NCBI RefSeq assembly: GCF_009932435.1
Contig: NZ_BJOU01000001.1
Coordinates: forward strand, 2,046,001 to 2,110,000
Source: Gordonia crocea
GTDB lineage: Bacteria; Actinomycetota; Actinomycetes; Mycobacteriales; Mycobacteriaceae
Reading direction: 5' to 3'
DNA: 64,000 nt
Part shown: piece by piece, positions 1 to 12,910 of the stretch
Layout of the letters: every line of letters begins with the position of its first letter
Numbering within the stretch: position 1 is the stretch's first letter
Notes under the pieces: model-generated
What the model was told of the DNA's origin: nothing
The model's input: only the letters and a program-made list of their open reading frames with translations
The model's database searches: none
Position numbers and translations under genes: made by a program

Positions 1-447
1 ATTCCCACCCGCGGACCGGTCCTGGCCAGCCGTTTCGCCGCGAAGGTCGCCGAATTCTCCGGCATCGAGATCCCGACCGGCTTCCTCGACACCACGCTCT
101 ACCGCGATGATCTGCGCGGCCAGCCGCACCGCCCGTTGGAGCGCACCACCGTCCCCGCCGGCGGCATCGACAACGCCCACGTGATCCTCGTCGACGACGT
201 CCTCTACTCGGGCCGTACCGTCCGCGCCGCCCTCGACGCGCTGCGCGATCTCGGCCGGCCGGCCACCGTCCAGCTGGCCGTCCTGGTCGACCGCGGCCAC
301 CGCGAGCTGCCGATCCGCGCCGACTACGTCGGGAAGAACCTGCCCACCGCCCGCGACGAAGACGTCGCCGTCCATTTCACCGAGACCGACGGCGTCGACG
401 AGGTGGTCCTCGGCCCACGCGACACGACGGCCGGGGGGAGTGCCTGA
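1..447 (+). CDS. pyrR: PyrR bifunctional pyrimidine regulator / uracil phosphoribosyltransferase, 5' end outside window
   Basis: The reading frame is open from the first base, so the N-terminus lies upstream of the window. The visible 148 residues carry the PRPP-binding loop [13 protein letters not shown] (about residues 61-73 of the visible part) and the conserved stretch [19 protein letters not shown]. In this family the protein binds UMP or UTP and pyr mRNA, or controls translation in actinobacteria, and has weak uracil phosphoribosyltransferase activity. It leads the pyrimidine operon. Its TGA lies one base before the pyrB ATG. Identity is secure; the missing part is roughly the first 40 residues. 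Confidence 0.95.
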   Translation: MPTRGPVLASRFAAKVAEFSGIEIPTGFLDTTLYRDDLRGQPHRPLERTTVPAGGIDNAHVILVDDVLYSGRTVRAALDALRDLGRPATVQLAVLVDRGHRELPIRADYVGKNLPTARDEDVAVHFTETDGVDEVVLGPRDTTAGGSA

Positions 448-448
448 G

Positions 449-1435
449 ATGCGCCACCTGTTGTCCACCGCCGACCTGAGCCGCGACGACGCGCTCGGGA
501 TCCTCGACGACGCCGAGGGGTTCGCCCAGGCGCTGCTCGGCCGGGAGATCCGCAAGCTGCCCACGCTGCGCGGGCGCACCGTGATGACGGTGTTCTACGA
601 GAACTCCACCCGCACCCGCGTCTCGTTCGAGGTCGCCGGCAAGTGGATGAGCGCCGACGTCATCAATGTGAGCGCCAGCAGTTCGTCGGTCGGCAAGGGA
701 GAGTCGCTGCGCGACACCGCGAAGACCCTGCATGCGGCCGGGGCCGACGCCCTGATCGTGCGCCACCCCAGCTCCGGTGCCGCCCAGCAGATCGCGCAGT
801 GGACCGCCGAGACCGACGACGCGGGCCTGGTGACGGGCCCGGCGGTGATCAACGCCGGCGACGGCACCCACGAACACCCCACCCAGGCGTTGCTCGACGC
901 CCTCACTCTGCGCCAGCGCCTCGGTGACATCGAAGGCCGCCGGGTGGTGATCGTCGGCGACATCGTGCACTCGCGGGTGGCCCGCTCCAACGCGCACCTG
1001 CTGTCGACCCTGGGTGCGGAGGTGGTGCTGGTCGCACCGCCCACGCTGCTGCCCGTCGGCGTCGACACCTGGCCGGTCACGGTCGCCCACGACCTCGACG
1101 CGCAACTGCCGTCGGCCGACGCGGTGATGATGCTGCGCGTGCAGGCCGAGCGGATGAACGGCGGATTCTTCCCGAGCACCCGGGAGTACTCGGTGCGCTA
1201 CGGGCTGAACGACGACCGCCTGCGGCTCCTCGGCGACGACGGGGTGGTCCTGCACCCGGGCCCGATGTTGCGCGGCATGGAGATTGGCTACTCGGTGGCC
1301 GACGCACCGCAGGCAACCGTGCTCGAGCAGGTGCGCAACGGCGTGCACGTCCGGATGGCGGTGCTGCTGCGGCTGCTCGTCGGGACCGATTCGGATCAAC
1401 AACGAGGAGACGACAAGGTGGAGGCGGCCCAGTGA
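449..1435 (+). CDS. pyrB: Aspartate carbamoyltransferase catalytic subunit
   Basis: Cytosolic enzyme of the second de novo pyrimidine step: carbamoyl phosphate plus aspartate gives carbamoyl aspartate. The carbamoyl-phosphate motif STRTRVSFE is near residue 52, and HPTQALLD and HPGPMLRG follow. The length (328 aa) is normal for the family. I chose ATG 449 because a GGGGGAG ribosome binding site ends about 8 bases upstream; an in-frame GTG at 440, inside pyrR, is the alternative. No pyrI regulatory subunit gene is visible. The stop overlaps the pyrC start (GTGA), so translation is probably coupled. Confidence 0.97.
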   Translation: MRHLLSTADLSRDDALGILDDAEGFAQALLGREIRKLPTLRGRTVMTVFYENSTRTRVSFEVAGKWMSADVINVSASSSSVGKGESLRDTAKTLHAAGADALIVRHPSSGAAQQIAQWTAETDDAGLVTGPAVINAGDGTHEHPTQALLDALTLRQRLGDIEGRRVVIVGDIVHSRVARSNAHLLSTLGAEVVLVAPPTLLPVGVDTWPVTVAHDLDAQLPSADAVMMLRVQAERMNGGFFPSTREYSVRYGLNDDRLRLLGDDGVVLHPGPMLRGMEIGYSVADAPQATVLEQVRNGVHVRMAVLLRLLVGTDSDQQRGDDKVEAAQ

Positions 1436-2745
1436 GCGACCCAGTGATCGGCAGCGGGGCGGTACTGGTGCGCCGGGTGCGGCCCTACGGCGAGGACGAG
1501 GTCGACGTGCTGGTTCTCGGCGAGACGATCGCCGAGATCGGCGCCGGTCTCACCGCACCCGAGGGCGCCGAGATCATCGACGGCCGCGGCGCGGTCCTGC
1601 TGCCCGGATTCGTCGACCTGCACACCCATCTGCGCGAGCCCGGCCGCGAGGACACCGAGACCATCGCCACCGGATCGGCCGCGGCCGCCCGCGGCGGCTA
1701 CACGGCGGTGTTCGCCATGGCCAACACCGACCCGGTCGCCGACAACGCGACGATCACCGACAACGTCTACCGCACCGGCCGCGAGGTCGGGCTGGTGGAC
1801 GTGCACCCCGTCGGCGCGGTCACGGTGGGCCTGAAGGGCCGCCAGCTGGCCGAGATGGGGATGATGGCCGCCGGCGCGGCCAAGGTCAAGATGTTCAGCG
1901 ACGACGGCATCTGCGTCGACGACCCGCTGGTGATGCGCCGCGCACTGGAGTACGCGACGGGGCTCGGCGTGCTGATCGCCCAGCATGCGGAGGAGCCGCG
2001 GCTGACGGTCGGCGCGGTGGCACACGAGGGGCCCACCGCCGCCCGCCTCGGCCTGGCCGGTTGGCCGCGTGCCGCCGAAGAGTCGATCGTGGCCCGCGAC
2101 GCCTTGCTGGCGCGCGACGCCGGCGCCCGCATCCACATCTGTCACGCCTCGACCGCCGGCACCGTGGAACTGGTGAAATGGGCTCGGGCCCAAGGTATTT
2201 CGATCACCGCCGAGGTCACTCCGCACCACCTGTTGCTCACCGACGAGCGGCTCAACACCTACGACGGGGTGAACCGGGTCAACCCGCCGCTGCGCGAGGA
2301 GAGCGACACCGCGGCACTGCGCGCGGCATTGGCGGAGGGCGTCATCGACTGCGTCGCCACCGACCACGCACCGCACGCGATGCAGGACAAGTGTTGCGAG
2401 TTCTCCGTCGCCCGCCCCGGGATGCTCGGCCTGGAAACGGCGCTGCCGATCATCGTCGACACCATGGTGGTCCCCGGCCTGCTCGACTGGCGCGGTGTGG
2501 CCCGGGTGATGAGCGAGCGGCCGGCGCAGATCGTCGGCCTGCCCGACCAGGGCCGGCCCATCGCGGTGGGCGAGCCGGCCACGCTGGCCCTCGTCGACCC
2601 GGACCGGGCGTGGGAGGTCGTCCCCGACGACCTGGCCAGCCGGTCCCGCAACACCCCGTACCAGGGGATGACGATGCCGGCCACGATCACCGCCACGCTG
2701 CTGCGCGGCCGGATCACCCAACTCGACGGGCAGGTGCGCTGGTGA
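1432..2745 (+). CDS. pyrC: Dihydroorotase
   Basis: Cyclises carbamoyl aspartate to dihydroorotate (third pyrimidine step). This is a type I amidohydrolase of 437 aa. The zinc motif [10 protein letters not shown] is at about residue 62, followed by metal or substrate residues in HICHAST and ATDHAPH near residue 307. The GTG start lies inside the pyrB stop (GTGA overlap of 4 bases) and the same overlap joins it to the next gene. This indicates one polycistronic, translationally coupled unit. Confidence 0.97.
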   Translation: MSDPVIGSGAVLVRRVRPYGEDEVDVLVLGETIAEIGAGLTAPEGAEIIDGRGAVLLPGFVDLHTHLREPGREDTETIATGSAAAARGGYTAVFAMANTDPVADNATITDNVYRTGREVGLVDVHPVGAVTVGLKGRQLAEMGMMAAGAAKVKMFSDDGICVDDPLVMRRALEYATGLGVLIAQHAEEPRLTVGAVAHEGPTAARLGLAGWPRAAEESIVARDALLARDAGARIHICHASTAGTVELVKWARAQGISITAEVTPHHLLLTDERLNTYDGVNRVNPPLREESDTAALRAALAEGVIDCVATDHAPHAMQDKCCEFSVARPGMLGLETALPIIVDTMVVPGLLDWRGVARVMSERPAQIVGLPDQGRPIAVGEPATLALVDPDRAWEVVPDDLASRSRNTPYQGMTMPATITATLLRGRITQLDGQVRW

Positions 2746-3287
2746 GTACCGGAACCCTCGTCGTCAACATCGTCTTCCTCGCCGGTGTCGCGGCCTTCCT
2801 CGTCTTCATCGGCTGGCTGCTCTGGCTGGTGATCACCGGCTCGTCGCGACGCGGTCGCGAACAGGCCGAGGTATTCGGCGAGTTCCCGGCGGCGCCGGCC
2901 GAATTCGGCGAACTCGTCGTGGGCCCCACGCCGGGCCTGTACGTCGGGACCACACCGACCCAGGGCTGGATCCAGCGGATCCACATCGACGACCTCGGCG
3001 ACCGGGCCGCCGCGTCGGCCACCGGCTACACCCACGGCGTGGCGATCGAACGCCACGGGGCCTCGACCGTCTGGATCCCGCACGACGCCCTGATCAGCGT
3101 CCACACCACCGCCCGCGCGGCCGGAAAGGTCGTGCATTCGGGCGGCCTGCTGGCGTTCGACTGGCGACTGCCGTCGGGGGTGGAGATCACCAGCGCCCTG
3201 CGCGCCGACGACAAGGACGACTACCCCCACTGGCTTGCCGCCTACCCCGGCACCACCGAGACCACCGACCCAGAAGCAGCGGAGTGA
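2742..3287 (+). CDS. Small membrane protein of the pyr operon (PH-like domain)
   Basis: A 181-residue protein starting at a GTG that overlaps the pyrC stop by 4 bases. It has one N-terminal membrane segment (about residues 7-31), a basic SRRGRE boundary, then a soluble domain of about 145 residues resembling the PH-like domain of the equivalent actinobacterial gene. That gene lies between pyrC and carA in Mycobacterium as well. Its biochemical role is unknown to me. The conserved position and tight coupling argue for co-expression with pyrimidine synthesis, but not necessarily a pathway function. Topology predicts the soluble domain in the cytoplasm. Confidence 0.8.
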   Translation: MSTGTLVVNIVFLAGVAAFLVFIGWLLWLVITGSSRRGREQAEVFGEFPAAPAEFGELVVGPTPGLYVGTTPTQGWIQRIHIDDLGDRAAASATGYTHGVAIERHGASTVWIPHDALISVHTTARAAGKVVHSGGLLAFDWRLPSGVEITSALRADDKDDYPHWLAAYPGTTETTDPEAAE

Positions 3288-4521
3288 GAGCGCATATGAC
3301 GACGACGGCAACAGCGGCCAAGACGGCGAAACTGGTCTTGGAGAACGGCCAGGTCTTCACCGGCACCGAATTCGGTGCGGTGGGGCAGACTCTGGGCGAG
3401 GCGGTGTTCTGCACCGCGATGACCGGATACCAGGAGTCGCTCACCGACCCCAGCTACCACCGCCAGATCCTGGTGGCCACCGCCCCGCAGATCGGCAACA
3501 CCGGCTGGAACACCGAGGATTCCGAGTCGCTGCTGGGCAAGCGGTCCGAGGTCAGCTGGTCGGCGGAGTTCGTGGACCACGACGACCCGGGCAAGATCTG
3601 GGTCGCCGGATACGCGGTGCGCAACCCCACGCGCCGGGTCTCCAACTGGCGCGCCGGATCGACCCTCGAGGACGAGCTGGTCGGTCAGGGGGTCGTCGGC
3701 ATCGCCGGGATCGACACCCGGGCGGTGGTGCGCGTGCTGCGCGACCACGGCTCGATGCGCGCCGGCATCTTCTCCGGCCCCGCCCTGGGCTCCGACGAGG
3801 AGATGCTCGAGCAGGTGCGCAGCCAGCCGACGATGGCCGGCGCCGCGCTGGCCGACGAGGTCAGCACCACCGAGCCCTACGTGGTGCAGGCGGCCGGTGA
3901 GCCGCGCTACACGGTGGCCGCGATCGACCTGGGCATCAAGGCCAACACGCCGCGCATGCTCGCCGCGCGCGGCGTGCAGGTGCACGTCCTGCCGTCGACC
4001 GCGACCTACGCCGATGTGGCCGCGCTTAACCCGGACGGCTTCTTCCTCTCCAACGGTCCGGGTGACCCGCAGACCGCCGACCGCGCCGTCGAGCTGACCC
4101 GGGAGGTGCTGGCCGCCGGTCTGCCGATGTTCGGCATCTGCTTCGGCAACCAGATCCTCGGGCGCGCCCTGGGGCGCTCCACCTACAAGCTGAAGTTCGG
4201 CCACCGCGGGATCAACATCCCCGTCGTCGACCTCGAGACCGGCCGGGTGGCGATCACCTCGCAGAACCACGGCTTCGCACTCGAGGGCAAAGCCGGCGAC
4301 GAGTTCGACACCGACTTCGGCCGCGGCCGGGTCAGCCACGTCTGCGCCAACGACGGCGTCGTCGAGGGAGTGGAACTCCTCAGCGGCAAGGCCTTCTCCG
4401 TCCAATACCACCCCGAGGCCGCGTCCGGCCCCCACGACGCCGCCAACCTCTTCGACAAGTTCGTCTCGGCCATGGACCGGGCGAAACAGGAGAAGACCGA
4501 GCAGGAAGGGACTCGTTCCTG

Positions 4522-4522
<1 letters not shown>
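3284..4522 (+). CDS. carA: Carbamoyl-phosphate synthase small (glutaminase) subunit
   Basis: Hydrolyses glutamine and channels ammonia to CarB. The N-terminal CPSase small-chain domain includes [12 protein letters not shown]; the C-terminal class I glutamine amidotransferase domain carries the nucleophile in MFGICFGNQ and the triad His/Glu in QYHPEA. I list GTG 3284 because it continues the GTGA overlap pattern of this operon. ATG 3296, with GAGAG 5 bases upstream, is an equally plausible start and would shorten the protein by 4 residues. The stop overlaps the carB ATG by one base (TGATG). Confidence 0.96.
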
Positions 4523-7889
<3,367 letters not shown>

Positions 7890-7893
<4 letters not shown>

Positions 7894-8726
7894 CGGACGC
7901 GGGCGGGTTTGCCGGCCGGTACCGCGAGGCGGTGGCGGCCCGCGGCCGCCTGTGCGCCGGGATCGACCCGCATCCGGAACTGCTGGAGCAGTGGGGCCTG
8001 CCGGTATCGGCGGAGGGACTCGCCCGGTTCGGGGATGTCTGCGTAGGCGCGCTGGGGCCCACCGCGGCGGTGATCAAGCCGCAGGTCGCGTTCTTCGAGG
8101 CCTTCGGGTCCGCCGGGATGGCGGTGTTGGAACGGGTCATCGCCGGTTGTCGGGATGCGGGGGCGCTGGTCCTCGCCGACGCCAAGCGCGGCGACATCGG
8201 GTCGACCATGGCCGCCTATACCCGGGCCTGGCTGGGCGACGAGTCGCCGCTGTGCGCCGACGCGGTCACCGCGTCGCCATACCTGGGCTTCGGCTCGCTG
8301 TCGCCCGCGGTGGCGCAGGCCGCCGAGACGTCGCGCGCGGTCATCGTGCTGGCCCGCACATCGAATCCGGAGGGTGCCGGGCTGCAACTCGCCCAGGCCG
8401 GTGGTGCGACGGTCGGGCAGACCATCGTCGACGATGCCGCTGAGATCAACGCTGACGGGCGTGCGACGGTCGGTGTGGTCGTCGGGGCGACCCGGGCCCA
8501 CGGGCTCGACCTCGGCGCACTCGGTGGGGTGATCCTGGCGCCGGGACTCGGCGCCCAGGGGGCGCAGGCCGCCGATCTGCCCGACCTGTTCCGTGGTGCC
8601 GATCAGGGTTGGCTGCTGCCCGCCAGTTCGCGCGGCGTCCTGCGTGCCGGCCCCGACGTGGCGGCCCTGCGAGCAGCCTGCGAAGCCACCCGCGACGACA
8701 TCGAGACGGCGCTCACAGGCGTCTGA
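7890..8726 (+). CDS. pyrF: Orotidine-5'-phosphate decarboxylase, type 2
   Basis: Last step of UMP synthesis. The catalytic motif [13 protein letters not shown] is at about residue 95, and the length (278 aa) is that of the actinobacterial type 2 subfamily rather than the shorter type 1. The ATG overlaps the carB stop by 4 bases, so it is the last coupled gene of the operon. A longer in-frame extension upstream lies wholly inside carB and is not needed. A strong hairpin about 65 bases downstream probably ends the transcript. pyrD and pyrE are not in the window. Confidence 0.96.
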
Positions 8727-8791
8727 CCAGCGCGACACGCCCACTGACAGCAGGTTCTGCGGGAAGTAGTTTGGGCCGGGCGCGCCCCTCG

Positions 8792-8828
8792 CGACGACGC
8801 GGCGCACGTGCGCTGTGCGCCGTCGTCG
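8792..8828 (+). terminator. GC-rich hairpin after pyrF
   Basis: The arms CGACGACGCGGCGCA (8792-8806) and TGCGCCGTCGTCG (8816-8828) pair over 13 base pairs with one or two bulged bases and a 9-nt loop. There is no T-run after it, which is common for actinobacterial terminators. Its position after the last pyr gene supports transcript termination. Confidence 0.5.
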
Positions 8829-9089
8829 GAAAGGTCCGGGGGAACGGAGAATTCCCCGATTGACCTGCGGAAACACCGGCATTCCGCAGCGTTTCCGCGA
8901 CCGGTGGCGACGGTCGGGGCTCGGGCAACCTACAGGAGGGCCTTCCTGGGAGTTTGCCCGGGTACCCCTCGTCCCGGTGGAGCAGGTTGGGTAGCGTCTA
9001 CGCAGTGCGGCGACCCGGTGTAGGGTCGCAGCCGAACGAGTCGCCAGACTCGGACAGACCCTGATCAAGCACTATTTACGGAGGATCTC
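8829..9089 (+). promoter_or_regulatory. mihF upstream region
   Basis: No gene is visible between pyrF and mihF. The stretch holds a small hairpin, TGCGGAA (8866-8872) with TTCCGCA (8882-8888), and two possible -10 boxes, TAGCGT near 8992 and TAGGGT at 9021-9026. No convincing -35 is visible. A GGAGG-type site (9080-9084) sits about 5 bases before the mihF GTG. A promoter here would give mihF a 5' leader of 60 bases or more. Confidence 0.35.
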
Positions 9090-9407
9090 GTGGCCCTTCC
9101 CCAGTTGACCGATGAGCAGCGCGCAGCAGCGTTGGAGAAGGCTGCGGCCGCCCGCCGGGCCCGCGCCGAGCTCAAGGAGCGCCTGAAGCGCGGTGGCACC
9201 GACCTGAAGCAGGTCCTCAAGGACGCCGAGAACGACGAGATCCTCGGCAAGATGAAGGTTTCGGCGTTGCTCGAGGCTTTGCCCAAGGTGGGCAAGGTCA
9301 AGGCTGCCGAGATCATGGACGAGCTGGAGATCGCCCCCACCCGCCGCGTGCGCGGCCTGGGCGACCGTCAGCGCAAGGCGCTTCTGGAGAAGTTTGACCT
9401 TGCCTGA
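9090..9407 (+). CDS. mihF: Actinobacterial integration host factor MihF
   Basis: A small basic DNA-binding protein of 105 aa, first known as the host factor for mycobacteriophage L5 integration and unrelated in sequence to E. coli IHF. The N-terminal helix is Ala/Lys/Arg rich. The C-terminal helix-two-turn-helix region carries [20 protein letters not shown] and the conserved [14 protein letters not shown] end. The GTG start has an ACGGAGGATCTC site. The gene is followed immediately by gmk, as in mycobacteria. It acts on the nucleoid. Confidence 0.95.
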   Translation: MALPQLTDEQRAAALEKAAAARRARAELKERLKRGGTDLKQVLKDAENDEILGKMKVSALLEALPKVGKVKAAEIMDELEIAPTRRVRGLGDRQRKALLEKFDLA

Positions 9408-9990
9408 TCGCTCTCCTGAGCTTTCGACGCCGAGGGGCCGACTGGTTGTACTGGTCGGCCCCTCGGCTGTCGGGAAGTCGACCGTCGTCAACGCCGTTCG
9501 CGAACGGCTGCCCGAACTGTTCTTCAGCGTGTCCGCGACGACCCGCGACCCGCGGCCCGGCGAAACCGACGGCCGCGACTACCACTTCGTGACCCGCGAC
9601 CGCTTCGACGCGATGATCGCCGACGGCGAGTTGCTCGAGTGGGCCGAGATCCACGGCGGACTGCAGCGGTCGGGGACCCCCGCCGCACCGGTGCTCGCCG
9701 CCCTCGACTCCGGGGTTCCGGTGTTGATCGAGGTCGACATCCAGGGCGCGCAGAATCTCGTCGAACGCCTGCCGGAAGCGCAGACGGTCTTCCTGGCCCC
9801 TCCGACGTGGGAGGAATTGGTGGCCCGACTCACCGGTCGCGGCACCGAAACCGACGAGGTCGTGGCGCGCCGGTTGGAGACGGCGAGGGCCGAGATGGAG
9901 CTCGCCCACACCTTCGACCACACGCTGGTGAACAGCGAAGTCGACTCGACCGCCGACCGGTTGGTATCCTTGCTGGTCGGACGTCCCTAA
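9400..9990 (+). CDS. gmk: Guanylate kinase
   Basis: Phosphorylates GMP or dGMP to the diphosphate. The Walker A motif GPSAVGKST is near the N-terminus, followed by the GMP-binding [14 protein letters not shown] stretch (here [17 protein letters not shown]). There is no ATG: TTG 9400 lies 10 bases after the GGAG at 9386-9389, and TTG 9394 is the other choice, giving 198 aa. Both overlap the mihF end, so translation is probably coupled to mihF. The product feeds GDP for RNA, DNA and signalling nucleotides. Confidence 0.94.
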   Translation: MPDRSPELSTPRGRLVVLVGPSAVGKSTVVNAVRERLPELFFSVSATTRDPRPGETDGRDYHFVTRDRFDAMIADGELLEWAEIHGGLQRSGTPAAPVLAALDSGVPVLIEVDIQGAQNLVERLPEAQTVFLAPPTWEELVARLTGRGTETDEVVARRLETARAEMELAHTFDHTLVNSEVDSTADRLVSLLVGRP

Positions 9991-9998
9991 GAACCTGA

Positions 9999-10307
<309 letters not shown>

Positions 10308-10321
10308 CGAACCCGCCGGGC

Positions 10322-11566
10322 ATGGCCGTTTCGGCGCGCAAGCGCGTACTCGTCGGTGTGGGCGGGGGGATCGCCGCCTACAAGGTCTGTTCGGTCATCC
10401 GGCACTTCACCGAGCAGGGCCACGACGTCCACGTCATACCGACCGCCTCGGCGCTGAACTTCGTCGGCGCCGCCACCTTTGAGGCGCTGTCCGGACACCC
10501 CGTGTCGACCACCGTCTTCGACAACGTCGACGAAGTCGCCCACGTGCGGCTCGGGCAGGCGGCCGACCTGGTCGTCGTCGCCCCGGCCACCGCCGACCTG
10601 TTGGCCCGCGCCGCCGCCGGGCGCGCCGACGACCTGCTGACCGCGTCGCTGTTGACCGCGCGCTGTCCGGTCCTGTTCGTGCCGGCCATGCACACGGAGA
10701 TGTGGGAACACCCCGCCACCGTGGACAACGTCGCGCTCCTGCGGCGACGCGGCGCCATCGTCATGCCCCCCGACAGCGGTCGGTTGACCGGGACCGACAG
10801 CGGTGCCGGACGCCTGCCCGACCCGAGTGAGATCGGCCTGCTCGGGGATCTGCTGTTGGACGAGTCCACGGCCCTTCCGTTCGACCTGGACGGGGTCCGC
10901 ATCCTGATCAGTGCCGGCGGTACCCGCGAGGCGTTGGACCCGGTGCGCTATCTGGGCAACCACAGCTCGGGCAAACAGGGCTTCGCGCTGGCGCGGGCCG
11001 CGGCGGCCCGCGGTGCCGAGGTCACCATCGTGGCCGGCTCCACGTCGGGGGCGGGTGATCCGGCCGGTGTACAGATCGTTCCCATCGCCAGTGCCCGGGA
11101 ACTGTCCGACGAGATGTCCGCGCGCGCCGCGGCCGCCGACGTCGTCATCATGGCCGCAGCGGTCGCCGATTTCCGGCCGCTCGCCGTCGCCGAGGCAAAA
11201 ATCAAAAAACGCGACGCCGGGCCCGCGCCGATCGAGCTGGAGACCAATCCCGACATCCTCGCCGGGTTGGTCCAGGCCCGCAAGCGCGGCGAGATCCCGG
11301 CATCGACGGTCATCGTCGGGTTCGCCGCCGAGACCGGTGACGACAACGGCGGGGTATTGGAACACGGGCGGGCGAAATTCGCCCGCAAGGGCTGCGACCT
11401 ACTGGTTGTGAACCCGGTCGGTTCGGGCAAGGCATTCGGCACCGAGGACAACACCGGCTGGCTGCTCAGCGCGGCCGGGACCGAGACCGCGCTGCCGTTG
11501 ACGTCGAAAACGCTTCTCGCCAGCCGGATCCTCGACGCGCTGGCACCCCTGCTCGACCGCGGGTGA
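10322..11566 (+). CDS. coaBC: Bifunctional phosphopantothenoylcysteine decarboxylase / synthetase
   Basis: Two steps of coenzyme A synthesis from phosphopantothenate, cysteine and CTP. The N-terminal flavin-binding CoaC half has GVGGGIAAYK and the substrate motif PAMHTEMWEHP near residue 121. The C-terminal CoaB half begins around residue 193 with ISAGGTREALDPVRYLGN and includes AAAVADFRP and IKK. Length 414 aa is typical. It starts at ATG 10322, 14 bases after rpoZ. Confidence 0.96.
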   Translation: MAVSARKRVLVGVGGGIAAYKVCSVIRHFTEQGHDVHVIPTASALNFVGAATFEALSGHPVSTTVFDNVDEVAHVRLGQAADLVVVAPATADLLARAAAGRADDLLTASLLTARCPVLFVPAMHTEMWEHPATVDNVALLRRRGAIVMPPDSGRLTGTDSGAGRLPDPSEIGLLGDLLLDESTALPFDLDGVRILISAGGTREALDPVRYLGNHSSGKQGFALARAAAARGAEVTIVAGSTSGAGDPAGVQIVPIASARELSDEMSARAAAADVVIMAAAVADFRPLAVAEAKIKKRDAGPAPIELETNPDILAGLVQARKRGEIPASTVIVGFAAETGDDNGGVLEHGRAKFARKGCDLLVVNPVGSGKAFGTEDNTGWLLSAAGTETALPLTSKTLLASRILDALAPLLDRG

Positions 11567-11668
11567 CCCGGTCCTCCGCACTCCTGCGTCGGACTCGGTG
11601 TGTAGGTTGGAACTGAATTTCGGCGCGATCGATCAGCGATCGGCAGACTACGGCAGGAGAGGGACCCG

Positions 11669-12877
11669 ATGACAATCTCGTCGCGACTGTTCACCAGTGA
11701 ATCCGTCACCGAGGGACACCCCGACAAGATTTGCGACGCGATCAGTGATTCGATCCTCGACGCACTGCTGACGAAAGACCCGCAGGCGAAGGTCGCGGTC
11801 GAGACGTTGGTGACCACCGGTCAGGTCCATGTGGCCGGCGAGGTCAACACCACCGCGTACGCGGATATCCCGACGATCGTGCGCGAGCGGATCCTCGACA
11901 TCGGCTACGACTCGTCGACGAAGGGCTTCGACGGGGCGTCGTGCGGTGTGAACGTGGCGATCGGCGCGCAGTCACCGGAGATCAACCAGGGGCTGACCTC
12001 GTCGCATGAGACGCAGACCGGTTCCGACGGGGACGACCTGGACAAGCAGGGCGCCGGCGACCAGGGCCTGATGTTCGGCTACGCCACCGCGGAGACGCCG
12101 GAGTACATGCCGGTGCCGATCGCGCTGGCCCACCGGCTGGCCCGCCGCCTGACCGAGGTGCGCAAGAGTGGCGAGTTGGACTACCTGCGCCCGGATGGCA
12201 AGACGCAGGTCACCATCGAATACGCCGGGGACAAGCCGGTGCGCCTGGACACCGTGGTCATCTCCACCCAGCACGGCGAGGGCATCGACCGCGACGCGGT
12301 GCTGGCGCCCGCGCTGACCGACACCGTGCTGAAGCCGGTTCTCGCCGAGTTCCAGATCGAGGGCCTCGACACCTCCGACCCGCGGCTGCTGGTGAACCCG
12401 ACCGGCAGCTTCATCCTCGGCGGCCCGATGGGTGACGCCGGTCTGACCGGCCGCAAGATCATCGTCGACACCTACGGCGGCATGGCCCGCCACGGTGGTG
12501 GCGCGTTCTCGGGCAAGGACCCGTCGAAGGTCGACCGCAGCGCCGCGTATGCCATGCGCTGGGTCGCCAAGAACGCGGTGGCCGCCGGGTTGGCCAGCCG
12601 GATCGAGGTCCAGGTCGCCTATGCGATCGGCAAGGCCGCCCCGGTGGGGCTGTTCGTCGAGACCTTCGGCACCGAGGCCACCGACCCGGCGTTGATCCAG
12701 AAGGCGATCACCCAGGTCTTCGACTTGCGGCCGGGCGCGATCATTCGCGATCTGGACCTGCTGCGCCCGATCTACGCGCCGACCGCCGCGTACGGACACT
12801 TCGGTCGCACCGATGTCGACCTGCCGTGGGAGAGCACCGGCAAGGCCGCCGAGCTCAAGGCCGCCGCCGGGCTGTGA
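11669..12877 (+). CDS. metK: S-adenosylmethionine synthetase
   Basis: Forms SAM from methionine and ATP. Hallmarks: [16 protein letters not shown] at residue 14, [12 protein letters not shown] near 128, and [16 protein letters not shown] near 273. Length 402 aa is normal. A GGCAGGAGAGGGACCCG ribosome binding region precedes ATG 11669. The 102-base gap after coaBC could hold its own promoter; I see no clear -10. Confidence 0.97.
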   Translation: MTISSRLFTSESVTEGHPDKICDAISDSILDALLTKDPQAKVAVETLVTTGQVHVAGEVNTTAYADIPTIVRERILDIGYDSSTKGFDGASCGVNVAIGAQSPEINQGLTSSHETQTGSDGDDLDKQGAGDQGLMFGYATAETPEYMPVPIALAHRLARRLTEVRKSGELDYLRPDGKTQVTIEYAGDKPVRLDTVVISTQHGEGIDRDAVLAPALTDTVLKPVLAEFQIEGLDTSDPRLLVNPTGSFILGGPMGDAGLTGRKIIVDTYGGMARHGGGAFSGKDPSKVDRSAAYAMRWVAKNAVAAGLASRIEVQVAYAIGKAAPVGLFVETFGTEATDPALIQKAITQVFDLRPGAIIRDLDLLRPIYAPTAAYGHFGRTDVDLPWESTGKAAELKAAAGL

Positions 12878-12910
12878 CCCGCGGCGCGCCACGCATGTGA
12901 AGTCGCTCGG

